From NCBI GenBank assembly GCA_963422745.1, contig OY730477.1, positions 1,612,001 to 1,676,000 on the forward strand: DNA of 64,000 nucleotides, read 5' to 3'. This DNA is from G963422745 sp963422745. GTDB taxonomy: Bacteria; Actinomycetota; Acidimicrobiia; Acidimicrobiales; Aldehydirespiratoraceae. Position numbers and translations under genes: made by a program. Shown here piece by piece: positions 1-8,552 of the stretch (positions are counted from its first letter, which is position 1; each line of letters opens with the position of its first letter). The notes under the pieces were generated by a model. The model saw nothing but the letters and a program-made list of their open reading frames with translations, had not been told where the DNA came from and made no database searches.

Positions 1-1
1 C

Positions 2-1267
2 GTGGTCATCACCGAGGTGGGTGGCACAGTAGGCGACATCGAGATCCTGCCGTTCCTTGAGGCGATTCGGCAAGTTCGTCTCGACGTGGGACGCAACAAC
101 GTTTGCTACATTCACGTCACTTTGGTGCCGTTCATCGGGCCCTCGAACGAGCAAAAAACCAAACCGACCCAGCATTCGGTCACCGAACTCCGCAGTCGTG
201 GCGTCCAACCCGACGCCATCGTTTGTCGCAGCGACGAACCTATCAGCGACGATCTGCGAGCCAAGATCTCCAACCTGTGCGACGTAGGCGTCCGCGGTGT
301 TGTCAACGCTGCGAACGCCTCGAGTGTCTACGAGATCCCGATCGTCTTGCACCGCGAAGGGTTTGACGAATACGTGTGCGAAATTCTGGGTCTCGACAGC
401 CGACGTCCGGATCTTGACTCGTGGATCAAACTGATCGGTCGCGTCAATGCCACTAACACATCGGTGCGGGTGGGGATGGTAGGCAAGTACGTCAGCCTGC
501 CCGACGCCTACCTGAGTGTCGTCGAAGCGCTCAACCATGCAGGCATACATCACGGCACCGAAATCCAAATCGAGTGGGTCTCCTCTGAGGAGGTCGAGGC
601 ACTCCTGTCGGGCAGCCGTTTGGGTGAACTTGACGGCATGGTCATCCCCGGAGGATTCGGCGAGCGCGGCATTGAGGGCAAAGTTCTGGCTGCTGGCTAC
701 AGTCGCCGACACTACATCCCGTGCCTCGGGCTGTGCCTCGGCATGCAGGTCATGACGATTGAGTATGCCCGCAACGTGTTGGGCCTAACGGGCGCCAACT
801 CCACCGAGTTTGATGCTGGCACCGCTCACCCGGTAATTGACCTTATGGACAACCAACGCGACGTCACAGACATGGGTGGCACCATGCGCCTTGGAGCTTG
901 TGTGGCGCGACTAAAGAAGGGCTCGCAAGTCGCTCGGGCATACGGAACCAACATCGTCAGCGAGCGTCACCGCCATCGCTACGAGTTCAACCCGCTGTAT
1001 CGGAACCGCTTCGAACAAGGCCACCTCAGCTGTTCAGGCGAGTCACTTGATGGTCGGCTTGTGGAGTTCATCGAGCTTGCGAATCACCCTTTCTGGATCG
1101 GCACCCAGGCGCACCCTGAGTTCAAGAGCAGGCCCGACCGTCCCGCTCCGCTGTTCGAGGAGTTTGTTGCGGCTGTGTTGGTGCGGGCTGCGGGTCGTAA
1201 CCCACAGCTTCCCTCGTTCGGTGGCTATGTCGCGGAGCCTTCCGGTTCAGCCGTCGTGGGGTCATGA
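2..1267 (+). CDS. pyrG: CTP synthase (5' end outside window)
   Basis: Makes CTP from UTP, ATP and glutamine in the cytoplasm; last step of de novo pyrimidine nucleotide synthesis. The fragment opens in the synthase domain with EVGGTVGDIE, typical of the amidoligase half, and continues into a class I glutamine amidotransferase domain: GMVIPGGFGERG, the nucleophile elbow GLCLGMQ with its cysteine, and the catalytic His-Glu in AHPEFKSRP near the end. About 421 residues are visible; the family is about 540-550 long, so roughly 120-130 N-terminal residues lie before the window. The stop overlaps the next start (ATGA), so it is probably co-transcribed with the Nudix gene. Identification is secure. 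Confidence 0.96.
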   Translation: MVITEVGGTVGDIEILPFLEAIRQVRLDVGRNNVCYIHVTLVPFIGPSNEQKTKPTQHSVTELRSRGVQPDAIVCRSDEPISDDLRAKISNLCDVGVRGVVNAANASSVYEIPIVLHREGFDEYVCEILGLDSRRPDLDSWIKLIGRVNATNTSVRVGMVGKYVSLPDAYLSVVEALNHAGIHHGTEIQIEWVSSEEVEALLSGSRLGELDGMVIPGGFGERGIEGKVLAAGYSRRHYIPCLGLCLGMQVMTIEYARNVLGLTGANSTEFDAGTAHPVIDLMDNQRDVTDMGGTMRLGACVARLKKGSQVARAYGTNIVSERHRHRYEFNPLYRNRFEQGHLSCSGESLDGRLVEFIELANHPFWIGTQAHPEFKSRPDRPAPLFEEFVAAVLVRAAGRNPQLPSFGGYVAEPSGSAVVGS

Positions 1268-1845
1268 ACGTGGTGAGCGTCAACCCGGGCTTCGTTCTTC
1301 TGTCCGAACGCGAGATCTACCAGGGACCGATCATTCGTTTGGTAGAGGCGCAATTCGCGACCCCCAACGGTGAGACGATGACACGGGTGATTGTGCGTCA
1401 TCGGGGCGCAGTGGGAGTTGTTCCCGTCGACGCTGAAGAAGTGCTGCTTGTGCGGCAATACCGGGCACCGCTAGACGCAGAGATCCTTGAGATTCCCGCC
1501 GGGCTGCGCGAGGACGAGTCGCCAGAGACGACCGCGCAACGCGAACTCGCAGAGGAGGTCGGGTTCATTGCAGAAACGCTCGAACCGCTTGGTGGGTTCT
1601 ATAACTCGGTCGGATTCTGCGACGAGTTCACACACCTGTTCCTTGCAACCGACCTACGGCCGGTGCCGCGAGCCCCGGATGGTCCAGAAGAGTCACACAT
1701 GGCGGTCGAGCGCATGGCCGTAGGGTCTGTGCAGGCCGCAATTGATGCTGGCGAGTTCGTTGATGCCAAGACCATCATTGCCTTACAGGGTGCTCTGCGG
1801 AGATTGGGTGTCGAGGGGAGATTGGGTGTCGAGGCAGGCCTGTGA
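1264..1845 (+). CDS. Nudix hydrolase, ADP-ribose pyrophosphatase type
   Basis: Predicted to hydrolyse a nucleoside diphosphate linked to another group, most likely ADP-ribose, in a metal-dependent way. The Nudix signature is complete: a Gly in AGLRED, then RELAEEVGF with the catalytic glutamates. A proline 15-16 residues beyond the box is usual for ADP-ribose enzymes, but I did not verify it. Length 193 aa is normal. Start ATG overlaps the pyrG stop, and its own stop overlaps the GTG of the recombinase gene, so the three genes look like one transcript. The C-terminus ends in a small in-frame duplication (GRLGVE twice; 18-bp unit at 1801 and 1819). Substrate is inferred. Confidence 0.85.
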   Translation: MNVVSVNPGFVLLSEREIYQGPIIRLVEAQFATPNGETMTRVIVRHRGAVGVVPVDAEEVLLVRQYRAPLDAEILEIPAGLREDESPETTAQRELAEEVGFIAETLEPLGGFYNSVGFCDEFTHLFLATDLRPVPRAPDGPEESHMAVERMAVGSVQAAIDAGEFVDAKTIIALQGALRRLGVEGRLGVEAGL

Positions 1846-2798
1846 CCACGCCTGATTCTTGGGCAGTGGATTCCGACATCAAGGAGTACCTGATCTGGTT
1901 GGCCCTCGAGCGAGGTCGTTCGCCGAACACGCTGCAAGCCTACGAGCGCGACCTTCGTCGCTATCAGGACCACCTCTCAAAGAAGCGACCTCTGCACGCT
2001 ACCGCTGAGGATGTGATTGCGTTCGTTGTTGCGTTGAGAGGCTTGGCACCTGCATCGGTGGCACGGACCCTTGTAGCGGTACGGGGCCTGCACCGATACC
2101 TGACTGCTGAAGAGATACGCCCCGACGACCCGACCGCCAACATAGAAATGCCCAGGGTTCCTCGGGGGTTACCCAAGGCGCTACACGTCGAGCAGGTCAC
2201 CGCGCTGATCGAGAGCGTCGACGGTTCCGCGGCGGTCGATCGGCGTGATCGGGCCGCTTTGGAGTTCTTGTACGGGACCGGAGCGCGGATCTCCGAAACG
2301 GTCGGCCTGTCGATCGGCGACATCGACCTCCACGACGGCCTTGTGCGCCTTATGGGCAAAGGAAGCAAGGAACGGATAGTTCCGATCGGTCGTCACGCAG
2401 CCGATGCCCTCCGCAGATGGTTGGATCCACAAGGTAGAGCAGCGTTTGTGCCGCGGCAATGGGCCCGACGCTCCGACGCCGAAGCAGTATTTCTGAATCA
2501 GCGAGGCGGGCGCCTCACACGCCAAGGAATGTGGGGGAAGATACGCCAAAGAGCTTCGACAGTGGGACTGCGCCACGAACTAACACCGCACGTTTTGCGC
2601 CACTCGTGTGCCACCCACATGCTCGATCACGGTGCCGATATCCGCAGTGTGCAGGAACTGCTTGGGCATGCTTCGATCTCGACGACTCAGATCTACACCG
2701 AGGTGTCGACTCGGCGGCTTATGCAGGTTTATCGGGCTGCTCACCCACGGGCGACGGTTGACTCAGGTGGCTCTTCTCGAAGTCCCCGAAGGCCTTGA
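1842..2798 (+). CDS. xerD: Tyrosine recombinase, XerD-like
   Basis: Site-specific recombinase that probably resolves chromosome dimers at dif. An N-terminal SAM-like core-binding domain (about residues 1-100, with RGRSPNTLQAYERDL) is followed by the catalytic domain. Visible catalytic residues are Arg in GTGARISE, Lys in GKGSKERIVP, His and Arg in HVLRHSCATHML, His in LLGHASISTTQ, and the nucleophile Tyr in QIYTEVS. At 318 aa it is slightly longer than usual because of a tail after the VYRAAHPR segment. That tail carries the first copy of a 33-bp repeat whose second copy lies 66 bp on, after the stop. GTG start overlaps the Nudix stop. Its position among housekeeping genes argues for Xer rather than an integrase; XerC versus XerD cannot be settled here. 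Confidence 0.85.
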   Translation: MTTPDSWAVDSDIKEYLIWLALERGRSPNTLQAYERDLRRYQDHLSKKRPLHATAEDVIAFVVALRGLAPASVARTLVAVRGLHRYLTAEEIRPDDPTANIEMPRVPRGLPKALHVEQVTALIESVDGSAAVDRRDRAALEFLYGTGARISETVGLSIGDIDLHDGLVRLMGKGSKERIVPIGRHAADALRRWLDPQGRAAFVPRQWARRSDAEAVFLNQRGGRLTRQGMWGKIRQRASTVGLRHELTPHVLRHSCATHMLDHGADIRSVQELLGHASISTTQIYTEVSTRRLMQVYRAAHPRATVDSGGSSRSPRRP

Positions 2799-2833
2799 TG
2801 GGTTGCTCACCCACCAGCGACGGTTGACTCAGG
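2735..2833. repeat. Direct repeat pair, 66-bp spacing, at the xerD/trpS junction
   Basis: A 33-bp sequence at 2735-2767 recurs at 2801-2833 with three or so differences; the core GCGACGGTTGACTCAGG is identical. The 33 bp between the copies is not repeated. The first copy codes for the recombinase tail; the second spans the stop codon of the convergent trpS gene. Read on the minus strand, one frame gives a 22-residue period (LSQPS.VGEQP). The spacing matches five other loci in this window. Confidence 0.85.
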
Positions 2834-3809
2834 GGTTCAACAAGCCGATGTTGGTCTTGGCCCGTTCGAGCGTGGCTGAGGCGATCTCACGGGCCTTGTC
2901 GGCGCCCAACCGCACCAACCGAGCCGTTTCTCCTGGATCGTCGGAGAACTCAGCGAACCGGGTTCGCACAGGGTGCAGCATCTCGATCAGTGCCGTTGCC
3001 GTGTCGTCCTTCAAAGGCCCGTAACGGGCGTAGTCGGCGGCGATGTGTTCAGGATCGGTGCCGGTAGCCGCAGCAAGGATCAACAGCAGGTTCGCCACAC
3101 CTGGTTTGGCTGCCACGTCGTAGCGGACCTCACCGTCGTTGTCGGTAACCGCAGAGCGGATCTTCTTTGCGATGACGCTGGCATCGTCGAGCAGGTTGAT
3201 GGTGCCCCGCGGTGAGTCGAGCGACTTCGACATCTTGTTGGTTGGCTTCTGCAGATCCATCACCCTGGCACCGACGGGAACCAGCACCGTTTTGGGTAAC
3301 ACGAAAGTCTGGCCGTATCGGCCATTGAAGCGTTCGGCTATGTCGCGGGTGATTTCAATGTGTTGACGCTGGTCCTCGCCGACAGGTACTTCATCGGTGT
3401 CATACAACAAGATGTCGGCTGCCTGCAGAGCAGGGTAGGTGAACAGCCCAGCCGAAACGAAATTGTGATGCTCTGATTTGTCCTTGAACTGCGTCATCCG
3501 GCTCAACTCGCCAAACGAGACCGAACACTGCATCAGCCAGGCGCACTCGGCGTGTTCACGCACGTGGCTCTGCACGAACAAGATGCACACCTCAGGGTCG
3601 AGTCCGGCAGCCATAAGAAGCTGGACCAAGTGCAGTGATTCTCTTCCCAGCTGACCCGGAGCTTTCGGGATCGTGATGGCGTGAAGGTCAACCACGCAGA
3701 AGACAGCATCGGTTTCGTGTTGCATGCGAGCCCAGTTTCGGATCGCTCCGAGGTAGTTACCGAGGTGCAATTCACCGGTTGGCTGGATTCCCGAGAAGAC
3801 ACGGACCAT
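2829..3809 (-). CDS. trpS: Tryptophanyl-tRNA synthetase
   Basis: Class I aminoacyl-tRNA synthetase charging tRNA-Trp. The HIGH-type signature appears as GELHLGNYLGAI close to the N-terminus, directly after FSGIQPTG, and the KMSKS loop is present unchanged (NKMSKSLDSPRG). Length 326 aa is typical of the bacterial enzyme. It is read toward the recombinase gene, with only 30 bp between the stops, and divergently from scpA, whose start lies about 70-80 bp away, so the two promoters must sit close together in 3810-3891. Nothing unusual in the protein; its stop codon lies inside a 66-bp-spaced repeat. Confidence 0.96.
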   Translation of the reverse strand: MVRVFSGIQPTGELHLGNYLGAIRNWARMQHETDAVFCVVDLHAITIPKAPGQLGRESLHLVQLLMAAGLDPEVCILFVQSHVREHAECAWLMQCSVSFGELSRMTQFKDKSEHHNFVSAGLFTYPALQAADILLYDTDEVPVGEDQRQHIEITRDIAERFNGRYGQTFVLPKTVLVPVGARVMDLQKPTNKMSKSLDSPRGTINLLDDASVIAKKIRSAVTDNDGEVRYDVAAKPGVANLLLILAAATGTDPEHIAADYARYGPLKDDTATALIEMLHPVRTRFAEFSDDPGETARLVRLGADKAREIASATLERAKTNIGLLNP

Positions 3810-3876
3810 GAACGCAGGCTATGGGGTTGCGCCTATCCTCGTGGGGCAGATTCGATCGGTGAGGCCGTGCAGCGAG

Positions 3877-4656
3877 ATGGCAGGTACTTCCATGCCCTAT
3901 GAGGTGCATACGCCTGTCTTTGACGGGCCATTCGACATGTTGTTGCACCTGATATTACGTGAACGGGTCGACCTCTACGAGATCAGCCTCTCGGAGATCG
4001 TGGACGCCTACCTTGACGAGCTGGATCGGTTGGAACGTCTCGACCTGGGTGTGGCTACCGAGTTCCTTCTTATCGCCGCCACGCTGCTGGAGTTGAAATC
4101 ACGCAGGCTTCTGCCCGACAACCGCGATATTGATCCCGATGAAGAACTTGATTTCCTAGATGGCAGGGACCTGCTGCTGGCTCGATTGGTGGAATGCAAG
4201 ACCTTCTCCGACGCCGCCAACTCACTGCGTGCGCTTTCGATGAGTGCCGCTCGGTCCTATCCCCGAACCTGTGGGCCGCCCAGCGAAACCGCCATGCAGA
4301 GGATCGCACCCTTGGAGGCTACTCCTGAGGATTTGCGTGTCGCCTATCTTCGTGCGAGCACCCCGAAACCGCTTGAGCGAGTCGACATCGCGCACATCAC
4401 ACCGATCAAGGTGACCGTTGCGGAATCGATCGCTGAACTCATCGCGGAACTATCACACACGCCTCGCACAACCTTCAAAGACCTCACCGTTCAGTTCGTT
4501 GAGCGTCTGGACATTGTGGTGCGATTCCTGGCACTGCTCGAGCTGTTCAAGCAGGGTCTGGTCGATATCAGCCAGACTGAGGCGTTCGGAGATATAACCA
4601 TCGAATTGGTCGGGACCGAGTCGCAGTTGCTCGACACAATATCGCTCGATGTCTAA
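3877..4656 (+). CDS. scpA: Segregation and condensation protein A
   Basis: Kleisin subunit that bridges SMC heads in the condensin-like Smc-ScpAB complex. The N-terminal signature FDGPFDMLLHLILRERVDLYEI and the following helical region with the motif TEFLLIAATLLELKSRRLLP are diagnostic. A winged-helix C-terminal domain follows (VVRFLALLELFKQGLVDISQ). The frame is open back to 3808, but the family begins just before HTPVFDGPF, so I prefer ATG at 3877 or 3892; neither has a strong ribosome site. 259 aa from 3877. The stop overlaps the scpB start by 8 bp, the usual translationally coupled arrangement. Confidence 0.93.
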   Translation: MAGTSMPYEVHTPVFDGPFDMLLHLILRERVDLYEISLSEIVDAYLDELDRLERLDLGVATEFLLIAATLLELKSRRLLPDNRDIDPDEELDFLDGRDLLLARLVECKTFSDAANSLRALSMSAARSYPRTCGPPSETAMQRIAPLEATPEDLRVAYLRASTPKPLERVDIAHITPIKVTVAESIAELIAELSHTPRTTFKDLTVQFVERLDIVVRFLALLELFKQGLVDISQTEAFGDITIELVGTESQLLDTISLDV

Positions 4657-5296
4657 GCGCCTTGATGAGATATCACCCGCTTTGGAGGCAATCCTGCTTG
4701 TAGCGACGGAAGCGGTGGCACCCGAAATTCTGGCAAAAATCGTCGAAACATCGGTTGACGATGTGGTGCAGTGCTGCGCCGCACTCGCTGAGGAGTACCG
4801 AGCCGATGGTCGCGGTTTCGTGCTGGCCCACGTGGCAGGCGGTTATCGCTTCCAGACCGCCGATGAGCAGGTTGACTATGTCGAACGGTTCCTGCTAGAT
4901 CCTCAGCCAGCCCGGCTGTCCGCGGCCGCGTTGGAGACATTGGCGATCGTTGCTTACAAACAGCCGGTATCGCGCAATCAGATCGCTGCCATCAGGGGCG
5001 TGAACGTCGACGGAGTAATGCGCACCCTGCAGCAGAGACGATATGTCAGCGAAGTGGCACGTGATCCCGGCCCGGGTCGTGCCGTCTTATACGGCACAAC
5101 GATGGAGTTCCTGGAAAATCTGGGTCTCAACTCGGTCGATGAACTGCCGCCTCTTGGTGATTTCGTACCGGGAATAGATGTTGTAGAAGCACTCGAGCGA
5201 GGACTACGTGTAGTTGACGAACCCGTAGATCCCACCCGGCCCGGGGATCCCGATGGATTCTCGGCGCCCGATGGCGGGATTGGTGAGTACACATGA
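4649..5296 (+). CDS. scpB: Segregation and condensation protein B
   Basis: Winged-helix partner that dimerises and binds ScpA in the Smc complex. Features seen: ALEAILLVATEAV at the start, a long first winged-helix region, then LSAAALETLAIVAYKQPVSRNQI and IRGVNVDGVMRTL, which are hallmark ScpB stretches. 215 aa is normal; the tail after ELPPLGDF is acidic and low in structure. Overlaps scpA by 8 bp and is followed 10 bp later by the pseudouridine synthase gene, a gene order (scpA-scpB-rluB) widely conserved in bacteria. Confidence 0.93.
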   Translation: MSKRLDEISPALEAILLVATEAVAPEILAKIVETSVDDVVQCCAALAEEYRADGRGFVLAHVAGGYRFQTADEQVDYVERFLLDPQPARLSAAALETLAIVAYKQPVSRNQIAAIRGVNVDGVMRTLQQRRYVSEVARDPGPGRAVLYGTTMEFLENLGLNSVDELPPLGDFVPGIDVVEALERGLRVVDEPVDPTRPGDPDGFSAPDGGIGEYT

Positions 5297-5306
5297 GATA
5301 TTCAAG

Positions 5307-6035
5307 ATGACAGATCGTCGAGAGCTTCACCATGCAGAGCGACTTCAAAAGGTGCTTGCCCGTGCCGGCTTCGGGAGTCGGCGGTCATGTGAAGAATTGA
5401 TCGCCGCTGGCAGGGTCACCGTCAACGGCAACACCGCTCGTCTGGGATGCCGTGTCAATGCTGAGACATCAGCGGTCCTCGTTGACGGCGCCGCAGTCGG
5501 AATCGCAGACAACCTGGTCTACTACCTCCTCAACAAACCGGCCGGTGTGATCTCCACCGCAAAGGACCCCGGGGGGCGCCCCACAGTGGTTGAACTCGTG
5601 CCTGCAGACCCAAGGGTATTTCCAGTTGGGCGCCTGGACGGAGCTACCGAAGGGCTGCTGGTTTTGACTAACGACGGGGCCTTGACCCACCGGCTTACCC
5701 ACCCGTCGATTGGCGTCGAAAAGGAATACTTGGCTCATGTCGAAGGCGATGTTTCGCGGGCTGCGTTGCGTACCCTGCGCCAGGGCGTAGATCTCGAGGA
5801 CGGAACCACGGCCCCGGCCCGGGTTGCAGCGGTAGAGCCATCGTTGTTGCGTATCGTTATCCACGAGGGCCGAAACCGTCAGGTTCGCCGTATGTGCGAA
5901 GCCGTGGGTCATCGGGTGCGGCGCCTTGTGCGTGTTCGTTTCGGAACCGTCACCGATTCCCACCTCGGGCCCGGTTCCTGGCGGATTCTGGACCGTCGGG
6001 AGGTCCGAGCCCTCGAAGCGGTCTCCTCCCAGTAG
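5307..6035 (+). CDS. rluB: Large-subunit rRNA pseudouridine synthase B
   Basis: Converts a uridine in the peptidyl-transferase region of 23S rRNA to pseudouridine (RsuA/RluB family). An N-terminal S4 domain is visible (ERLQKVLARAGFGSRRSCEELIAAGRV), followed by the catalytic core with the conserved Asp in PVGRLDGATEGLLVLTND and the RQVRRM motif near the C-terminus. The reading frame is open from 5253, overlapping scpB, but ATG 5307 is 10 bp after the scpB stop and gives the family's usual N-terminus. 242 aa. Third gene of an scpA-scpB-rluB unit. Confidence 0.92.
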   Translation: MTDRRELHHAERLQKVLARAGFGSRRSCEELIAAGRVTVNGNTARLGCRVNAETSAVLVDGAAVGIADNLVYYLLNKPAGVISTAKDPGGRPTVVELVPADPRVFPVGRLDGATEGLLVLTNDGALTHRLTHPSIGVEKEYLAHVEGDVSRAALRTLRQGVDLEDGTTAPARVAAVEPSLLRIVIHEGRNRQVRRMCEAVGHRVRRLVRVRFGTVTDSHLGPGSWRILDRREVRALEAVSSQ

Positions 6036-6046
6036 GTCCTCCCAGA

Positions 6047-6143
6047 AGGCACCCTCACCTGCGGGACCGGTACGCAGCGGCGTGAGCGTGGCTTCAACAG
6101 CGCTCAAGCAGTAGGCACCCTCACCTGCGGGACCGGTACGCAG
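6047..6143. repeat. Direct repeat pair, 66-bp spacing, between rluB and tyrA
   Basis: An identical 31-bp sequence occurs at 6047-6077 and 6113-6143, offset 66 bp, with 35 bp of unrelated sequence between. It fills most of the 137-bp gap between rluB and tyrA. On the minus strand one frame reads RTGPAGEGA twice with a 22-residue period, but no gene is evident there. Confidence 0.9.
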
Positions 6144-6172
6144 CCACGGACAGACCGGTACCCTAGGGCGCC

Positions 6173-7243
6173 GTGAAAGCGGTGGTGGCCGGTGTCGGCT
6201 TGATCGGCGGATCTGTTGGCTTGGCGTTGTCCGAGTTGGGATGGGACGTGATCGGTATCGACACCGACAAGAAACACCTGCAGACCGCGATCAACATGAA
6301 CGCCATAAAACGAGGCATCACACCAACGCACCTCGACAAGATGGGCGAAGTGGACTTGGCGGTTGTAGCCACGCCTGTGCATGCCATTGCCGATGTGGTT
6401 GGGCGACTGCTCACCTCGGGTGCAAGGGTCGCCACTGATGTTGGTTCGGTGAAGGGACCTATCGCCGCAGCAGTACCGGATCCACGGTTCGTTCCTGGAC
6501 ATCCGATGGCAGGCAACGAACAACACGGCCTAAGCGGGGCATCCGCCGACATGTTCTGTGAAGCCACCTGGGCGTTGACCCCGACTTTGAGCACCGACGA
6601 CGCTTCCTTCACCGAGGTGCATGAGATCGTGACCACCCTTGGTGCCCGCCCGATCGTGATGCCGCCCGACCGTCACGACGCCCTGGTTGCGATCGTGTCC
6701 CATGTTCCTCACCTGACCGCTGCCACGCTTATGTGTTTGGCGGCCGAGCGCTCCGAAGAACATCAGGCGGTGCTACGCCTTGCCGCCGGTGGCTTTCGGG
6801 ACATGACGAGAGTAGCCGCGGGTCATCCGTCGATCTGGCCCGATATTTGCGTGCAGAACAAAGCCGCCATCGTTGAGGTGCTGGACCGGTTCATTGTTGA
6901 ACTCACCGACCTGCGTGGGGTTGTGGCCGACGCCGACGCCGACCGCCTACTCGCCCAGCTAGAGGCTGCACGCCACGCCAGACGCAATCTGCCCACAACC
7001 GCACCCCACGCCGAGAACTTGTCGGAAATGCGGATACCGGTCTCGGACCGTAAGGGAGAGATCGCTTCGATCGCCAGCCTCGCCGCTGATCTCAACGTCA
7101 ACATATATGACCTTGAGATCGCCCACAGCAGCGAAGGGCCCCGCGGAGTGATCGTGATGCTTGTGGAGACGGCGTCTGTTGGACGTATGCATGCCGGGTT
7201 GGTTACGCGTGGTTACCGACCGGGTGTGCGGACTCTGGACTGA
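6173..7243 (+). CDS. tyrA: Prephenate dehydrogenase with C-terminal ACT domain
   Basis: Oxidative decarboxylation of prephenate (or arogenate) toward tyrosine. Starts at GTG 6173 with the Rossmann motif GVGLIGGSVGLAL; the central part carries the conserved HPMAGNEQHG and later the helical dimer region with FRDMTRVAAGHP. Residues about 285-356 (RIPVSDRKGEIASIASLAAD...) look like an ACT domain, which in this family usually gives feedback inhibition by tyrosine. 356 aa. Its stop lies 4 bp before the aroA start, so tyrA-aroA-cmk-plsC appear to form one operon linking aromatic synthesis with nucleotide and lipid genes. Confidence 0.92.
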   Translation: MKAVVAGVGLIGGSVGLALSELGWDVIGIDTDKKHLQTAINMNAIKRGITPTHLDKMGEVDLAVVATPVHAIADVVGRLLTSGARVATDVGSVKGPIAAAVPDPRFVPGHPMAGNEQHGLSGASADMFCEATWALTPTLSTDDASFTEVHEIVTTLGARPIVMPPDRHDALVAIVSHVPHLTAATLMCLAAERSEEHQAVLRLAAGGFRDMTRVAAGHPSIWPDICVQNKAAIVEVLDRFIVELTDLRGVVADADADRLLAQLEAARHARRNLPTTAPHAENLSEMRIPVSDRKGEIASIASLAADLNVNIYDLEIAHSSEGPRGVIVMLVETASVGRMHAGLVTRGYRPGVRTLD

Positions 7244-7247
7244 ACCG

Positions 7248-8534
7248 ATGGCATCCATGTCGCGCCCGGCGATGATCCGCCCGCTGAGCCAACCACCCGA
7301 CGCGGTGGTTGCGCTTCCAGGTTCAAAAAGCATCACCAATCGTGCACTGGTGACGGCGGCTTTGGCTTCGGGTACTACCACGCTCGACGGCGTAGCGGCC
7401 GCGGACGATATCGGCGCCATGATCGCAGCGCTTAGGGCTCTCGGGATCGTCATAGACGCCAACCAATCCTCCCGGCGGGTGACGGTGCGAGGATCGGGGG
7501 GAACGGTTTCGGCTGCGGGTGCTCGAATCGATGCCCATCAGTCCGGCACTACCGGGCGTTTCGTTTTGCCAGTAGCGGCACTGGGTTCACAACCTGTGCT
7601 GATTGACGGGCATCAACAACTTCGGAATCGTCCCATGGATGATCAGATTTGCGCATTGCGGTCCCTGGGTGTGACCATCAACGAGCTGGGCCTACCCGGA
7701 CGTCTACCGTTGCGTGTGACGGGTCCCGTTCGTGGCTCGTCGGTGTCGATTCCGGGATTGGTGTCGAGTCAGTTCTGCTCCGGTTTGATGCTGGCCGGTG
7801 CCGTGGTCGGTCTTGTTGTGCAAGTCGTGTCAGCCGATGTCTCGCGGCCGTACCTGGACATGACCGCTGAGGTGATGCGCGCTTTTGGTGCCGATGTGAA
7901 CCGAACCAGAGCAGCCGATTCGGTGGCTTGGAGTGTCGGCGGCGGCTATGTGAGTCCCGGATTGTATGAAATAGAGCCCGACGCGACCGCTGCTTCGTAC
8001 TTCTTGGGAGCCGCGGCTATCACCGGTGGCCGGGTGCGCATTGAAGGCCTGGGGCGGGATTCGCTGCAAGGTGATGTGGCGTTCGCCGAGGTCCTCGCTC
8101 GGATGGGTGCGAACGTTGAGGTTGGTGTTCGACACATAGAGATTCGCGGGCCACGCCAGCTCAAAGGGATTGACGTTGACCTGTCGCAGATGTCAGACAC
8201 TGCGCCGACGCTTGCCGCGGTTGCCGCTTTCGCGGATGGACCGACCACTGTGAGAGGCATCGGGTTTATCCGCAACAAAGAAAGCGACCGCGTAGCAGGT
8301 CCTGTAACGGAACTGCGTAGATGCGGTATTGATGCCGAGGTGCTCTCCGATGGTTTTGTGGTGCGCCCGAAGGGTCCGCCTCTCCCAGCCATGTTTGAGA
8401 CTTACGACGATCATCGCATGGCTATGGCGTTTGCCCTGATTGGCTTGGTGGTCAACGGAGTTGGGATTACCGATCCACGTTGTGTCTCCAAGACCTTTCC
8501 GGATTTCTTCGTTGCCTTGGACCAGCTTCGCTGA
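7248..8534 (+). CDS. aroA: 3-phosphoshikimate 1-carboxyvinyltransferase (EPSP synthase)
   Basis: Sixth step of the shikimate pathway: joins shikimate-3-phosphate and phosphoenolpyruvate. N-terminal phosphate-binding LPGSKSITNRALVTAALASG is typical, as are SGTTGRF, the RNRPMDDQ loop and the C-terminal RNKESDR and DDHRMAMAFALIG motifs with the catalytic Asp/Glu and Arg residues. Frame is open from 7161 inside tyrA, but ATG 7248, 4 bp after the tyrA stop, is the sensible start and gives 428 aa, normal length. Class I versus class II was not determined. Confidence 0.94.
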   Translation: MASMSRPAMIRPLSQPPDAVVALPGSKSITNRALVTAALASGTTTLDGVAAADDIGAMIAALRALGIVIDANQSSRRVTVRGSGGTVSAAGARIDAHQSGTTGRFVLPVAALGSQPVLIDGHQQLRNRPMDDQICALRSLGVTINELGLPGRLPLRVTGPVRGSSVSIPGLVSSQFCSGLMLAGAVVGLVVQVVSADVSRPYLDMTAEVMRAFGADVNRTRAADSVAWSVGGGYVSPGLYEIEPDATAASYFLGAAAITGGRVRIEGLGRDSLQGDVAFAEVLARMGANVEVGVRHIEIRGPRQLKGIDVDLSQMSDTAPTLAAVAAFADGPTTVRGIGFIRNKESDRVAGPVTELRRCGIDAEVLSDGFVVRPKGPPLPAMFETYDDHRMAMAFALIGLVVNGVGITDPRCVSKTFPDFFVALDQLR

Positions 8535-8552
8535 CGCGGACAGGATGGTTTG

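Noticed and set aside
1842..2798. Phage or integron integrase
   Set aside because: Position in a housekeeping run, Xer-type length and motifs, and no att-like or cargo genes nearby favour XerC/XerD.
5469..6107. 212-codon minus-strand frame with an RTGPAGEGA repeat
   Set aside because: Antisense to rluB; the repeat comes from the 66-bp pair at 6047.
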